This document shows positions 45,790-54,363 of a stretch of DNA of 64,000 bases, one piece after another (positions within the stretch are counted from its first letter, which is position 1; each line of letters starts with the position of its first letter). The position numbers were made by a program, and so were the translations under genes. Below the pieces are notes generated by a model. The model saw only the letters and a program-made list of their open reading frames with translations. It ran no database searches and was not told the origin of the DNA. The stretch is taken from NCBI RefSeq assembly GCF_025370775.1, contig NZ_JAMXEX010000009.1, positions 49,432-113,431 of the forward strand. Reading direction: 5' to 3'. Origin of the DNA: Ancylothrix sp. D3o (lineage in GTDB: Bacteria > Cyanobacteriota > Cyanobacteriia > Cyanobacteriales > Oscillatoriaceae).

Positions 45790-46746
45790 ATGAAGACTGC
45801 CCAGACTTCCACCGATTTAGTCCGCACCTACCTCCGAGAGATTGGCCGTGTGCCGCTGCTGACCCACGAGCAGGAAATTATTTTAGGTAAACAAGTCCAG
45901 CGTTGCACTGCTTTGCAAGAATTGAAAGAGCAGTTAAGTTTGGAATTGGGCCGAGAACCAAGTGATGCGGAATGGGCAGAACCGGCCGGTCTGTCGGAAG
46001 CTGAGTTACAGCAAACCATAGAAGCCGGTGAGTTAGCAAAGCGCAAGATGGTGGAAGCGAATTTGCGCTTGGTGGTATCGGTGGCCAAGAAATATATTAA
46101 ACGAAATGTGGATTTATTGGATTTAATCCAAGAAGGAACGATAGGAATGCAGCGGGGTGTCGAAAAATTTGACCCAACTAAAGGATATCGTTTTTCAACT
46201 TATGCCTATTGGTGGATACGGCAAGCAATTACTCGTGCTATAGCCGAAAAAGGCCGGACAATTCGGTTGCCGATTCATATTACCGAAAAACTAAACAAAA
46301 TTAAAAAAGCTCAACGTCAATTGGCGCAAAATTTAGGACGTTCAGCGACGGTGGCGGAGTTGGCGGCGGAATTAGAATTAACACCTAAGCAAATTCGGGA
46401 ATATTTAGAAAGAGCCCGTCAGCCTTTGTCATTGGATTTGCGGGTGGGGGATAATCAGGATACCGAATTAGGAGAACTGTTAGAAGACACCGGCCCATCG
46501 CCTGAAGATTTTGCGGTACAGTCGTCTTTGCGGTCTGACCTGGAGAATATTATGGCTGACCTGACGCCGCAACAGCGTCAAGTTTTATCATTGCGGTTTG
46601 GCTTAGAAGATGGACAGGCAATGACGCTGGCAAAAATTGGAGATCGCCTAAATATTAGCCGCGAACGAGTCCGACAAATCGAGCGAGAAGCCTTAACGAA
46701 ATTGCGGAAACGCAAAGCGGATATGGGAGAATATGTTGCCAGCTAA
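45790..46746 (+). CDS. Group 2 RNA polymerase sigma factor (sigma-70 family)
   Basis: The ATG at 45790 opens a typical cyanobacterial group 2 sequence: [22 protein letters not shown] (region 1.2), [25 protein letters not shown] and [13 protein letters not shown] (region 2, core and -10 binding), [16 protein letters not shown] (region 3) and the helix-turn-helix [29 protein letters not shown] (region 4, -35 binding). It lacks the long N-terminal extension of the main sigma SigA. Group 2 sigma factors in cyanobacteria respond to light, nitrogen, salt or circadian signals; which member (SigB, C, D or E) cannot be fixed here. Upstream codons of the longer frame are unlike a sigma factor. Confidence 0.93.
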   Translation: MKTAQTSTDLVRTYLREIGRVPLLTHEQEIILGKQVQRCTALQELKEQLSLELGREPSDAEWAEPAGLSEAELQQTIEAGELAKRKMVEANLRLVVSVAKKYIKRNVDLLDLIQEGTIGMQRGVEKFDPTKGYRFSTYAYWWIRQAITRAIAEKGRTIRLPIHITEKLNKIKKAQRQLAQNLGRSATVAELAAELELTPKQIREYLERARQPLSLDLRVGDNQDTELGELLEDTGPSPEDFAVQSSLRSDLENIMADLTPQQRQVLSLRFGLEDGQAMTLAKIGDRLNISRERVRQIEREALTKLRKRKADMGEYVAS

Positions 46747-46867
46747 GGCTATTTGAGATTGTAGATTTAGCTAAACCTTAAATCGAAAATGGCATAGGCA
46801 ACTATCACGGAGCGAAAATGAAAAATTGGGTCATCCGTAGGTCTTGGTTCGGTTCCGCCTACTCTTA

Positions 46868-46926
46868 AGTTATAATCGGGTTGTTAAAGTAGTAAAAAGA
46901 AAGGAAAAAAGCACCCGATTATAACT
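46868..46926. promoter_or_regulatory. 14-bp perfect inverted repeat upstream of the DUF760 gene
   Basis: AGTTATAATCGGGT (46868-46881) and ACCCGATTATAACT (46913-46926) are exact reverse complements with a 31-base, purine-rich loop between. It lies 56 bases before the start codon and contains a TATAAT -10 candidate in the first arm. It could be a protein site or a leader stem-loop. Confidence 0.6.
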
Positions 46927-46982
46927 GAGCAAAAAAAAACAAGCTCTATCGAAAGGCGGAAATTACTGCGAGGAGATTTATT

Positions 46983-47327
46983 GTGAATAACTCATCTCAT
47001 TTTCCAGAACACATCAGCGGCGATCAACCAGAAGCTGGCAATTTACTCTGGCACTATGTCCAGTCAATGAGTCCAGAAACAATTGCCCAACTTTCTAAAC
47101 CAAACACTGGCGATGTGTTTCAAGTAATGGAACGCAATATCGTAGGTTTGCTAGGCAATTTACCTTCCGAGCATTTTGGGGTAACAATTACAACCAGCCG
47201 CGAACACTTAGGCCGGCTGTTAGCATCTGCAATGATGAGCGGATATTTTCTCCGCAACGCAGAACAAAGGATGACCTTTGAAAAATCCCTACAACACGCA
47301 GAAACAAGCGCATCCGAAGACGAATAA
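46983..47327 (+). CDS. DUF760 protein
   Basis: A 114-residue member of DUF760, a family of cyanobacteria and chloroplasts. The conserved features are present: NLLWHYVQSMSPETIAQLSKP, VFQVMERNIVGLLGNLPSEHFGVTI, and TSREHLGRLLASAMMSGYFLRNAEQRM. It begins with GTG, and GAGGAG lies nine bases before it, which supports that start. The protein is soluble. Function is not established; no partner is next to it. The upstream 14-bp inverted repeat hints at regulation. Confidence 0.85.
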   Translation: MNNSSHFPEHISGDQPEAGNLLWHYVQSMSPETIAQLSKPNTGDVFQVMERNIVGLLGNLPSEHFGVTITTSREHLGRLLASAMMSGYFLRNAEQRMTFEKSLQHAETSASEDE

Positions 47328-47370
47328 CCGCACTTATTTTATCTGCGTTTATCTGCGTTTATCTGCGGTT
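47326..47370. repeat. Dispersed AACCGC...ATCTGCGTTT repeat (copy 3)
   Basis: AACCGC, then ATCTGCGTTT twice and a closing ATCTGCGGTT, the same family as the copies flanking the RNA-repair pair. It overlaps the DUF760 stop codon. Confidence 0.68.
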
Positions 47371-47538
47371 AAATAACCCAAACTGGCATCTAAAAAAAAT
47401 AACCCAAAGCCCAAAAACGGCTCGGCAGAAATGACAAAAACTCTGCCGAATTTGCCGTTTTAGACATTCCCAAAGCGCTTTATTTATGCTATAATCACCC
47501 CGCTTTAAATTTCCCAGGCCATAATTATTGAGTTACCC

Positions 47539-47952
47539 ATGATAGAAATTCCTACTCCTATTCCCCATAAAAATATTGGTGTAGCGGTGATTTGGAATCA
47601 TAGCGGCCAAATTTTGATTGATAAACGCCGGCGTGAAGGTTTGCTGGGGGGCTTGTGGGAGTTTCCAGGGGGGAAGCTTGAGGAGGGAGAGACAATTGAG
47701 GAGTGTATTCGCCGGGAAATTTTGGAAGAGTTGGCGATTGATGTGGAGGTGGGAGAGCATTTAATTACGATAGATCATACTTATACGCATTTTCGAGTCA
47801 CATTAAATGTATTTCATTGCCGGCATTTTGCGGGGGAACCGCAAGCGATTGAGTGTGATGAGATTCGCTGGGTAAGTTTAGATGAAATTGATCAGTTTCC
47901 ATTTCCGGTAGCTAATATCCAAATTATTGAGGCTTTGCGGGGAGAAATCTAA
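47539..47952 (+). CDS. mutT: 8-oxo-dGTP diphosphatase (Nudix)
   Basis: Hydrolyses oxidised nucleotides (8-oxo-dGTP) to keep them out of DNA. A complete Nudix box is present at about residues 44-66: GGKLEEGETIEECIRREILEELAI, with the catalytic Arg-Glu and Glu-Glu. LLGGLWEFPGG just before it is characteristic of MutT/MutY C-terminal-like proteins. It is followed by HTYTHFRVTLNVFHC. Length (137) is normal for MutT. Some close cyanobacterial relatives act on other nucleoside diphosphate compounds, so the exact substrate is likely but not proven. Confidence 0.9.
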   Translation: MIEIPTPIPHKNIGVAVIWNHSGQILIDKRRREGLLGGLWEFPGGKLEEGETIEECIRREILEELAIDVEVGEHLITIDHTYTHFRVTLNVFHCRHFAGEPQAIECDEIRWVSLDEIDQFPFPVANIQIIEALRGEI

Positions 47953-47965
47953 CTTCTTTAAGCCT

Positions 47966-49360
47966 TCAAAAACCCGGAGGTAAACTTTTATATTTCATTA
48001 AAACTGGGTGTGTTTCTGCCGGCCTTAAATCGGATTCAGAAAAAATTGCGCCTTCTAAATTAGCACCTTCTAAATGGGTTCGTGTCAAGTCAGCTTTTCT
48101 TAAATCTGCTCCTTGTAAATTAGCATTTCTGAGGTCTGCTTTAGTAAAGTCAACGCCTCTCAAATCTGCTTCGGTGAGGTTGGCGTCGGTGAGGTTAGAA
48201 CCTGTGAGGTCGGCATTTCTGAGGTCTGCTAAATTTAAATTTGTGCCGGTGAGATCGGCGCGGGTTAAATCTACTTCTCTGAGGTCGGCTTGGGATAAAT
48301 TGGCTTGTTTTAAATTGGCTGAAACTAAGTCGGCATTTCTCAGTTCTGCTTCTTTTAAATTGGCTTTTTCGAGGTTGGCTTTTCTGAGGTTGGCGTTGGT
48401 TAAATCAATGTTTTTGAGGTCGGTTTCGCTGAGGTTGGCTCCGCTTAAATTGGCGTTGCTGAGGTCGGCATCGGTTAGCTGTACGCCGCTGAGGTTGACT
48501 TCTGGGAGGGAAACGTTGGGGGCTATCCAGTAGGCACCTATTTCGCTGAGGTCTATTTGTTCGGAAAAACGGGTTTTGATGTCATAGACGGCTTTTTGGA
48601 GGTTGGTGCCCTTTAACATTGCGCCTCGGAGGTCTGCACCGCTGAGGTTGGCTCGGAAGAGGTTGGCGTTTTCGAGGTTGGCGTTGATTAGTTTGGCGCT
48701 GCGGAGGTTGGCTCCTCGGAGGTCGGCTCTTTTGAGGTTGCAACCGCTGAGGTCTGTGCCGCTGAGGTTGGCTCCTGGGAGGGCGACGTTGGTGGAGATG
48801 CAATAGGCGCCGGTGGCAACGGGGTCGATGTTTTGGGAAAATTTGGTTCTGGCATCATAGATGGCTCGTTCTAGGTTGGCTCCGCTGAGGTCGGCTTCGC
48901 TGAGGTCTGTGCCGCTGAGGTTGGCGCCGCTGAGGTTGGCGCCGCTGAGGTTGGCTCCGATGATTTTTGCTTCTCGCAAATTGGCTCCGCTGAGGTCGGC
49001 GTCTTTGAAGTTGGTTCCGACTAGGAGGGTGCCGCTGAGGTTTGCTTGTCTGAGGTGGCTTTCGGTGAGGTTGGCGAGGTTCAGACAGGCTTTGATCAGG
49101 TTGGCTCCGTTGAGGTTGGCTTTTGTGAGGTCGGCGTCTAGGAAGTCGGTGTAGCTAAGGTTGGCTTCGCTGAGGTCGGTGCCGCTGAGGTCTACGCCAC
49201 GCAAGCTTGAGCCTCGCAGGTTTGCTCCGCTGAGGTTTTCGCCTTTGAGGGGGGTTGCTTGTAGGTTGCTGATTTGTAAGTCGTTGTTGTTTTCTTTGTT
49301 GTTTAATAAGGCGCTTAAGTCATTATTGCTGGTGAATGGTTCGCTGTTAAAATTTGTCAT
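47966..49360 (-). CDS. Pentapeptide-repeat protein (464 aa)
   Basis: Most of the protein is A(D/N)LXX repeats (for example SGANLSGANLSGTDLSEADL), which fold as a right-handed beta-helix. Two short non-repeat segments interrupt them, each starting with AIYDARTKF / AVYDIKTRF and holding GAYCI / GAYWI, so the helix has three blocks. The first ~30 residues and the last ~20 (RPAETHPVLMKYKSLPPGF) cap it. No catalytic domain, signal peptide or membrane segment. Cyanobacteria have many such proteins; one class mimics DNA, most have unknown roles. The gene is convergent with mutT with a 13-base gap. Confidence 0.92.
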   Translation of the reverse strand: MTNFNSEPFTSNNDLSALLNNKENNNDLQISNLQATPLKGENLSGANLRGSSLRGVDLSGTDLSEANLSYTDFLDADLTKANLNGANLIKACLNLANLTESHLRQANLSGTLLVGTNFKDADLSGANLREAKIIGANLSGANLSGANLSGTDLSEADLSGANLERAIYDARTKFSQNIDPVATGAYCISTNVALPGANLSGTDLSGCNLKRADLRGANLRSAKLINANLENANLFRANLSGADLRGAMLKGTNLQKAVYDIKTRFSEQIDLSEIGAYWIAPNVSLPEVNLSGVQLTDADLSNANLSGANLSETDLKNIDLTNANLRKANLEKANLKEAELRNADLVSANLKQANLSQADLREVDLTRADLTGTNLNLADLRNADLTGSNLTDANLTEADLRGVDFTKADLRNANLQGADLRKADLTRTHLEGANLEGAIFSESDLRPAETHPVLMKYKSLPPGF

Positions 49361-49928
49361 TTATTTAATAAAATAGTTGCTCGTTTATAGGGGAAATTAT
49401 GCGGTTTTTACAAAGGGGTGGGGGTGAAATTTATCTGGGGAATTGATGTCAGTTTTTATATTATCTCTTGTTGGATGTCATGGTGTGGGGGTTTTGGGGA
49501 CAGGGTTTTGCTATGGCTGGGGGGTACTGGTGAAAATATTTGCTCTGCTGGGGTGTTTTTCTGGGTTGGATGTGTAACAATTGCGTTGCGGGGATGAAAG
49601 TTTGTTTTTGCCGGTTCATGGGGTTTAGGGAAGTGTCAAGAAAAATGGAAGTTGAGGGGGTTTAGGCATTTTGGCGCTTGTTGGGGTTATGGGCTTTGGG
49701 GAGGGTGGTTTTTGAGGTTTTAATTTTAACACGCATGATTTTAAGGCGGGTTTTGCAGGCTTTAAGCTAGGGTGCCGGTTTTAAGGACGGGGGGCTGAGG
49801 TTGTGGATAGGAAGTTGTTAAAATTGGGGTTCTTTGCAGGTGAAAAAAGCGGGGTGCTGGTTGGTGTAGGCTGGGAATATGGCATCTGTAATGTCACAAT
49901 TTTTATGCAAGAGTAATTTATACAAATA
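49361..49928. other. Intergenic region before the TIGR03032-like gene
   Basis: About 570 bases, unusually G-rich on the plus strand and purine-biased. No gene, hairpin or array was recognised. Confidence 0.55.
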
Positions 49929-50990
49929 ATGAACAGTAGTGAATTGCCCACCGGCACAGCGCAAATTGAGCTTATGGGTTCTCGCCAGTTTCCTGACTGG
50001 CTGGCTGAGCAGTCTGTTAGTTTGGCTTTTACGACGTATCAAACCGGCAAGTTGTTTTTGATTGGGTTGCAACCGAATGGCCGGTTATCGATTTTTGAGC
50101 GGACGTTTAACCGCGCTATGGGGTTATATGCAACTGCTGATAGTTTGTATATGAGTTCGCTTTTCCAGCTTTGGCGGTTTGAAAATGCTCTGGAACCTGG
50201 ACAGTTGCATGATGGCTATGACCGGCTTTATGTGCCGCAGTTGGGCTATACAACGGGAGATTTAGATATTCACGATATTGTTTTGGATGATGCACAAAAG
50301 ATTATTTTTGTCAATACTTTGTTTGGTTGTTTGGCGACGGTAAGTGAGAGATATAGTTTTGAGCCGGTGTGGAAACCGCCGTTTATTTCGCGTTTGGCGG
50401 CGGAGGATCGTTGTCATTTGAATGGTTTGGCGGTGGTGGATGGTAAACCGGGGTTTGTGACGAGTGTTTCGGCGACGGATGTGGCAGATGGTTGGCGAGA
50501 TCGTCGCAAAAGTGGCGGCTGTGTGATTGATGTGGCTAGTAGTGAGGTGGTTTTGTCGGGGTTATCTATGCCGCATTCGCCTCGATTTTATCAGGGCAAG
50601 TTGTGGGTTTTGAATTCGGGTACGGGCTATTTTGGTTATGTGGATTTGCAGGCTTCTAAGTTTGTGCCGGTGACTTTTTGCCCTGGCTATCTGCGGGGTT
50701 TGGCTTTTGTGGGCAATTTTGCGGTGGTGGGGTTGTCTAAAGCCAGGGGTAATAAGACTTTTTCTGGTTTGGCTTTGGATGATAATTTGGCTGCGGCTGA
50801 TGCGGAGGCGCGTTGTGGTTTGCAGGTGATTGATCTGCGGACGGGCGATGTTGTCCATTGGTTAAGAATTGATGGGGTGATTGAGGAGTTATATGATGTG
50901 GCGGTAATTCCTGGGGTACGCCGGCCTATGGCTTTGGGCTTTAAAACTGATGAGATTCGCCGGGTGATTACTGTGGCTCCGACGTTGTGA
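49929..50990 (+). CDS. TIGR03032/DUF4915-like conserved protein
   Basis: A 353-residue soluble protein of a family I recognise as TIGR03032 from its blocks: SLAFTTYQTGKLFLIG near the start, GDLDIHDIVLD, FVNTLFGCLAT, DRCHLNGLAV, GWRDRRKSGGCVID, SMPHSPRFYQGKLWVLNSGTG and PGYLRGLAFVG. Blade-like repeats suggest a beta-propeller. The function is not established; in other bacteria relatives are found with peptide or glycan-related genes. No signal peptide. A strong hairpin terminator follows at 51009. Confidence 0.83.
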   Translation: MNSSELPTGTAQIELMGSRQFPDWLAEQSVSLAFTTYQTGKLFLIGLQPNGRLSIFERTFNRAMGLYATADSLYMSSLFQLWRFENALEPGQLHDGYDRLYVPQLGYTTGDLDIHDIVLDDAQKIIFVNTLFGCLATVSERYSFEPVWKPPFISRLAAEDRCHLNGLAVVDGKPGFVTSVSATDVADGWRDRRKSGGCVIDVASSEVVLSGLSMPHSPRFYQGKLWVLNSGTGYFGYVDLQASKFVPVTFCPGYLRGLAFVGNFAVVGLSKARGNKTFSGLALDDNLAAADAEARCGLQVIDLRTGDVVHWLRIDGVIEELYDVAVIPGVRRPMALGFKTDEIRRVITVAPTL

Positions 50991-51008
50991 TGGCAGCAGA
51001 TATTTGTT

Positions 51009-51044
51009 AAAAACCTCGGTTTTTTCAAAAAAACCGGGGTTTTT
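51009..51044. terminator. Hairpin terminator after the TIGR03032-like gene
   Basis: AAAAACC-CGGTTTTTT and AAAAAACCG-GGTTTTT form a long stem with one mismatch and a tiny loop, ending in TTTTTATT. It belongs to the same hairpin family as 3136 and 27915. Confidence 0.72.
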
Positions 51045-51137
51045 ATTGTCGGGAAATGGTCGAGATCGGCTACCCGACAGCCTTGGATTTATAACGATAT
51101 GATATAAAAGTTGAAACTTCTTAATGAATGTTAATCA

Positions 51138-52643
51138 ATGTCTGTTTTATCCTCCCGCACAAATGAAATCAAAAAGTCGATAACAGAAAAACTGTTGTTT
51201 GGCAATGAACCAACGCCAGAGTTAATGGCGATTTTGCTGGTTTATTTTGTTCAAGGTATTTTGGGGTTAGCTCGTCTGGCCGTTAGTTTTTTTCTGAAAG
51301 ACGAACTTGGCTTATCTCCTGCGGAAGTTTCCGCTTTGTTTGGTATTGTGGCTTTACCCTGGATCGTTAAGCCTTTGTTTGGCTTTATGTCTGATGGTTT
51401 ACCCATCTTCGGATACCGGCGCCGCCCCTATTTGATTTTGTCTGGTTTGGCTGGTACGTTCGCTTGGGTTGCTTTGGCAACGCTTGTGAATAATGCTATT
51501 GCTGCAACGGCTGCGATTGCTTTATCTTCGCTTTCTGTGGCTGTTTCAGATGTGATTGTTGATTCTCTTGTTGTGGAACGAGCGCGCAAAGAATCGCTTA
51601 GTGATGCCGGTTCTTTACAGTCTGTTTGCTGGGGTGCTTCTTCTCTTGGTGGATTGATTACGGCTTATTTCAGTGGTGCTTTGCTTCAACATTTCAGCAC
51701 TCATACTATCTTTTTAATTACGGCAAGTTTTCCTTTAATTGTTTCTGCGGTTGCTTGGTTAATTGCTGAGGTGCCGGTGAATCAATTAAACAGAGAAGAT
51801 TTATCTCTACAAGATCCTACGCGAACGCAATCTTCTAATAATTTTCAACGGGTAAAACAACAAGTTAGACAACTGCGGCAAGCGCTTTCTCAAAAAGCTA
51901 TCTGGATGCCAACGGTGTTTTTATTTATTTGGCAAGCTACGCCTTCTGCTGATTCGGCTTTCTTTTTCTTTACGACAAATGAATTAGGTTTTGAACCAGA
52001 GTTTTTGGGACGGGTTCGCCTTGTTACGAGCTTGGCTTCTTTGTTAGGAGTTTGGCTGTTTCAAAGATTTTTTAAGATGGTTCCTTTTCGGCGGATTTTT
52101 GCCTGGTCTACGGTTCTTTCTGCTGCGTTAGGAATGACGACTTTGCTGTTAGTGACTCATGCTAACCGCGCTATGGGAATTGATGATCACTGGTTCAGTA
52201 TTGGTGATAGTTTGGTGCTGACGGTGATGGGGCAAATTGCTTATATGCCGGTGTTGGTTTTGGCGGCTCGTCTTTGCCCTGCGGGGGTTGAGGCTACTTT
52301 GTTTGCTTTGCTGATGTCGGTTACTAATTTAGCCGGTTTGCTTTCTTATGAGTTCGGTGCTGTGATGATGCACTGGCTGGGCATTAATGAGCATAATTTT
52401 GATAAGCTTTGGCTGTTGGTTATGATTACGAATTTTTCTACTTTGTTGCCTTTGCCTTTTATTAATTGGCTGCCTGATAGTAGTGCTAATGGTGAGGGTG
52501 CGAGTGGGGATTTGTTGCCGGTTTTGGAGCCGGAACCGGGTACAAATGGGCCGGTAGGTCAACATTTGATTCCAGATTTTATGCCGGAGTTGGTGCCGAC
52601 TTCGCTTATTTCTGATAAGTTAAAGGCAGAAGACCGCCGGTAA
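51138..52643 (+). CDS. Folate/biopterin transporter (FBT/BT1) family MFS protein
   Basis: A 501-residue membrane protein with about 12 hydrophobic helices. Family marks: YFVQGILGLARLAVSFFLKDELGLSP near the start, WIVKPLFGFMSDGLPIFGYRRRPYL (the FBT version of the MFS loop motif) and VVERARKESLSDAGSLQSVCWG. Cyanobacterial members related to Synechocystis Slr0642 transport folates. The substrate is inferred from family. The protein ends in a long acidic tail. It is followed after 77 bases by the carotenoid oxygenase; co-transcription is possible. Confidence 0.88.
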   Translation: MSVLSSRTNEIKKSITEKLLFGNEPTPELMAILLVYFVQGILGLARLAVSFFLKDELGLSPAEVSALFGIVALPWIVKPLFGFMSDGLPIFGYRRRPYLILSGLAGTFAWVALATLVNNAIAATAAIALSSLSVAVSDVIVDSLVVERARKESLSDAGSLQSVCWGASSLGGLITAYFSGALLQHFSTHTIFLITASFPLIVSAVAWLIAEVPVNQLNREDLSLQDPTRTQSSNNFQRVKQQVRQLRQALSQKAIWMPTVFLFIWQATPSADSAFFFFTTNELGFEPEFLGRVRLVTSLASLLGVWLFQRFFKMVPFRRIFAWSTVLSAALGMTTLLLVTHANRAMGIDDHWFSIGDSLVLTVMGQIAYMPVLVLAARLCPAGVEATLFALLMSVTNLAGLLSYEFGAVMMHWLGINEHNFDKLWLLVMITNFSTLLPLPFINWLPDSSANGEGASGDLLPVLEPEPGTNGPVGQHLIPDFMPELVPTSLISDKLKAEDRR

Positions 52644-52695
52644 GGTATAGCGGTGGTTTTGGTATCATTTAATCAAGGCAATTGTAATCAAGAGT

Positions 52696-52711
52696 GGTGG
52701 GAAATACCACC
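52696..52711 (+). promoter_or_regulatory. Small hairpin in the carotenoid oxygenase leader
   Basis: GGTGG-GAAATA-CCACC, 5 bp with a 6-nt loop, ending ten bases before the chosen ATG. It would overlap any ribosome-binding region and may tune translation; it may also be chance. Confidence 0.3.
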
Positions 52712-52720
52712 ATAAAAATT

Positions 52721-54166
52721 ATGCAAAACATAGAAACAAAAAAACGCTCTTACGACGTTAAAGAATGGCAACGTGGTTATGACTCTCAGCCTCAAGAGTT
52801 TAGCTACTGGATTGATGATATTGAGGGACAAATTCCGGCTGATTTAGAGGGTACTTTTTTTAAAAATGGCCCTGGTTTGTTGGATATAAATGGCAGTTCG
52901 ATTCATCACCCGTTTGATGGGGATGGGATGATTTCTTCGGTGGCTTTTTCTCAGGGTCGTGCTTATTTTCGCAATAAATTTGTGCAAACTGCGGGATATT
53001 TGGAAGAAAAGAAGGCAGGTAAAATTCTTTATCGGGGTGTTTTTGGTACTCAAAAACCGGGTGGTTGGTTGGGTAATATTTTTGATTTAAAAATTAAAAA
53101 TATTGCCAATACTCATGTTATTTATTGGGGCGGAAAGTTACTGGCTTTGTGGGAGGCTGCGGAACCTCACCGGCTTGATCCTTATACTTTGGAAACCCTT
53201 GGTTTGGATTATTTGGACGGGATTTTACAACCGGGTGAGGCGTTTTCTGCTCATCCCCGTGTTGATGGGGATCGGTTGGTGAATTTTGCGGTTAAACCTG
53301 GTCTTTCTAGCACGATTACTATTTATGAGCTAGATAAAACCGCTGCGTTACTTACAAAACACGCTCATTCTATCCCTGGTTTTGCGTTTTTGCATGATAT
53401 GGCTATTACGCCAAATTATTGCATTTTTTTCCAAAATCCTGTTTCTTTTAATCCTTTGCCTTTTGTTTTGGGTTGGCGGGGGGCCGGTCAATGTTTGCAG
53501 TTAAACCCCAAAGAAAAAACGAAGGTAATTTTAATTCCTCGGAATGGGGGTGAGGTTCAAGTTGTGGAAACTGAGCCTTGTTTTGTTTTCCACCATGCGA
53601 ATGCTTTTGAGGTGGGAGATAAGGTTTTTGTTGATTCAATTTGCTATTCTTCGTTTCCTTCTCCTGATGCGGATGGCGATTTTCGTGAGGTTGATTTTGA
53701 GCGTCTTCCGGCTGGGGAGTTGTGGCGTTTGGAGGTGGATTTAAGGGCGAAAACTGTGTCCCATGAGGTGATTGAAAGCCGCTGTTGTGAGTTTCCTACT
53801 TTGCACCCAAATAATGTGGGGAAAGCTTACCGTTATATGTATATTGGTACGGCTCATCAACCAACGGGTAATGCTCCTTTACAAGCGGTTTTGAAAATTG
53901 ATTTTGAAACCGGCAAACGTGAAATATGGAGTGCGGCGCCAAGGGGTTATGCTGGTGAGCCGGTGTTTGTTCCGCGTCCAAATGGTGTTTCTGAGGATGA
54001 TGGTTGGTTGTTGTTGTTGGTTTATGATGCTGCTTTTCATCGTTCGGATGTGGTGATTTTGGATGCGCGAAATTTGAATTATGGGCCGGTGGCTCGTTTG
54101 CATTTAAAACATCATATTCCCTATGGTTTACATGGCAGTTTTTCTGAGCAGTATTTTGGGCCCTAA
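52721..54166 (+). CDS. Carotenoid cleavage oxygenase (RPE65/apocarotenoid oxygenase family)
   Basis: A 481-residue non-heme iron enzyme that cuts a carotenoid or apocarotenal double bond. The four iron-binding His are visible: FSAHPRVD (about residue 176), FLHDMAIT (223), FHHANAF (290) and GLHGSF (near the end, 469), with the GDGMISSV-type FDGDGM motif near 72. Synechocystis ACO (Sll1541), which makes retinal, has this layout. Specificity is not fixed by sequence. The ATG at 52721 is preferred to a GTG nine codons upstream, though neither has a clear Shine-Dalgarno. Confidence 0.92.
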   Translation: MQNIETKKRSYDVKEWQRGYDSQPQEFSYWIDDIEGQIPADLEGTFFKNGPGLLDINGSSIHHPFDGDGMISSVAFSQGRAYFRNKFVQTAGYLEEKKAGKILYRGVFGTQKPGGWLGNIFDLKIKNIANTHVIYWGGKLLALWEAAEPHRLDPYTLETLGLDYLDGILQPGEAFSAHPRVDGDRLVNFAVKPGLSSTITIYELDKTAALLTKHAHSIPGFAFLHDMAITPNYCIFFQNPVSFNPLPFVLGWRGAGQCLQLNPKEKTKVILIPRNGGEVQVVETEPCFVFHHANAFEVGDKVFVDSICYSSFPSPDADGDFREVDFERLPAGELWRLEVDLRAKTVSHEVIESRCCEFPTLHPNNVGKAYRYMYIGTAHQPTGNAPLQAVLKIDFETGKREIWSAAPRGYAGEPVFVPRPNGVSEDDGWLLLLVYDAAFHRSDVVILDARNLNYGPVARLHLKHHIPYGLHGSFSEQYFGP

Positions 54167-54181
54167 TCTGGTTTTGAGTTC

Positions 54182-54325
54182 GGGAGGCTGAGCCTCTCTA
54201 AGTGCGTACCCAGGCTGAGTCTGGGTACGAGATTAGGCAATAAAATGTAGGGGCAAACGGTGGCTGTGGTTGCCCGTTGTTAAAATTTAGGGGCAATTGC
54301 TCTCTGGTTGCCCGTCGTTTCGGGG
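54182..54325. repeat. Dispersed palindromic repeats in the spacer before the aldo/keto reductase
   Basis: GAGGCT-G-AGCCTC (54184-54196), CGTACCCAG-GCTGAGT-CTGGGTACG (54205-54229, 9-bp stem) and two copies of a GTAGGGGCAA...TTGCCCGT unit (about 54247-54325). All are typical intergenic repeats of filamentous cyanobacteria. Confidence 0.65.
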
Positions 54326-54363
54326 TAGGCTAGAAGGGAAACATTTTTAATTACTAATCACCA

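Noticed and set aside
48174..49376. Plus-strand frames opposite the pentapeptide-repeat gene
   Set aside because: Their RLAPLRSA-type repeats are the antisense of the A(D/N)LXX codons.
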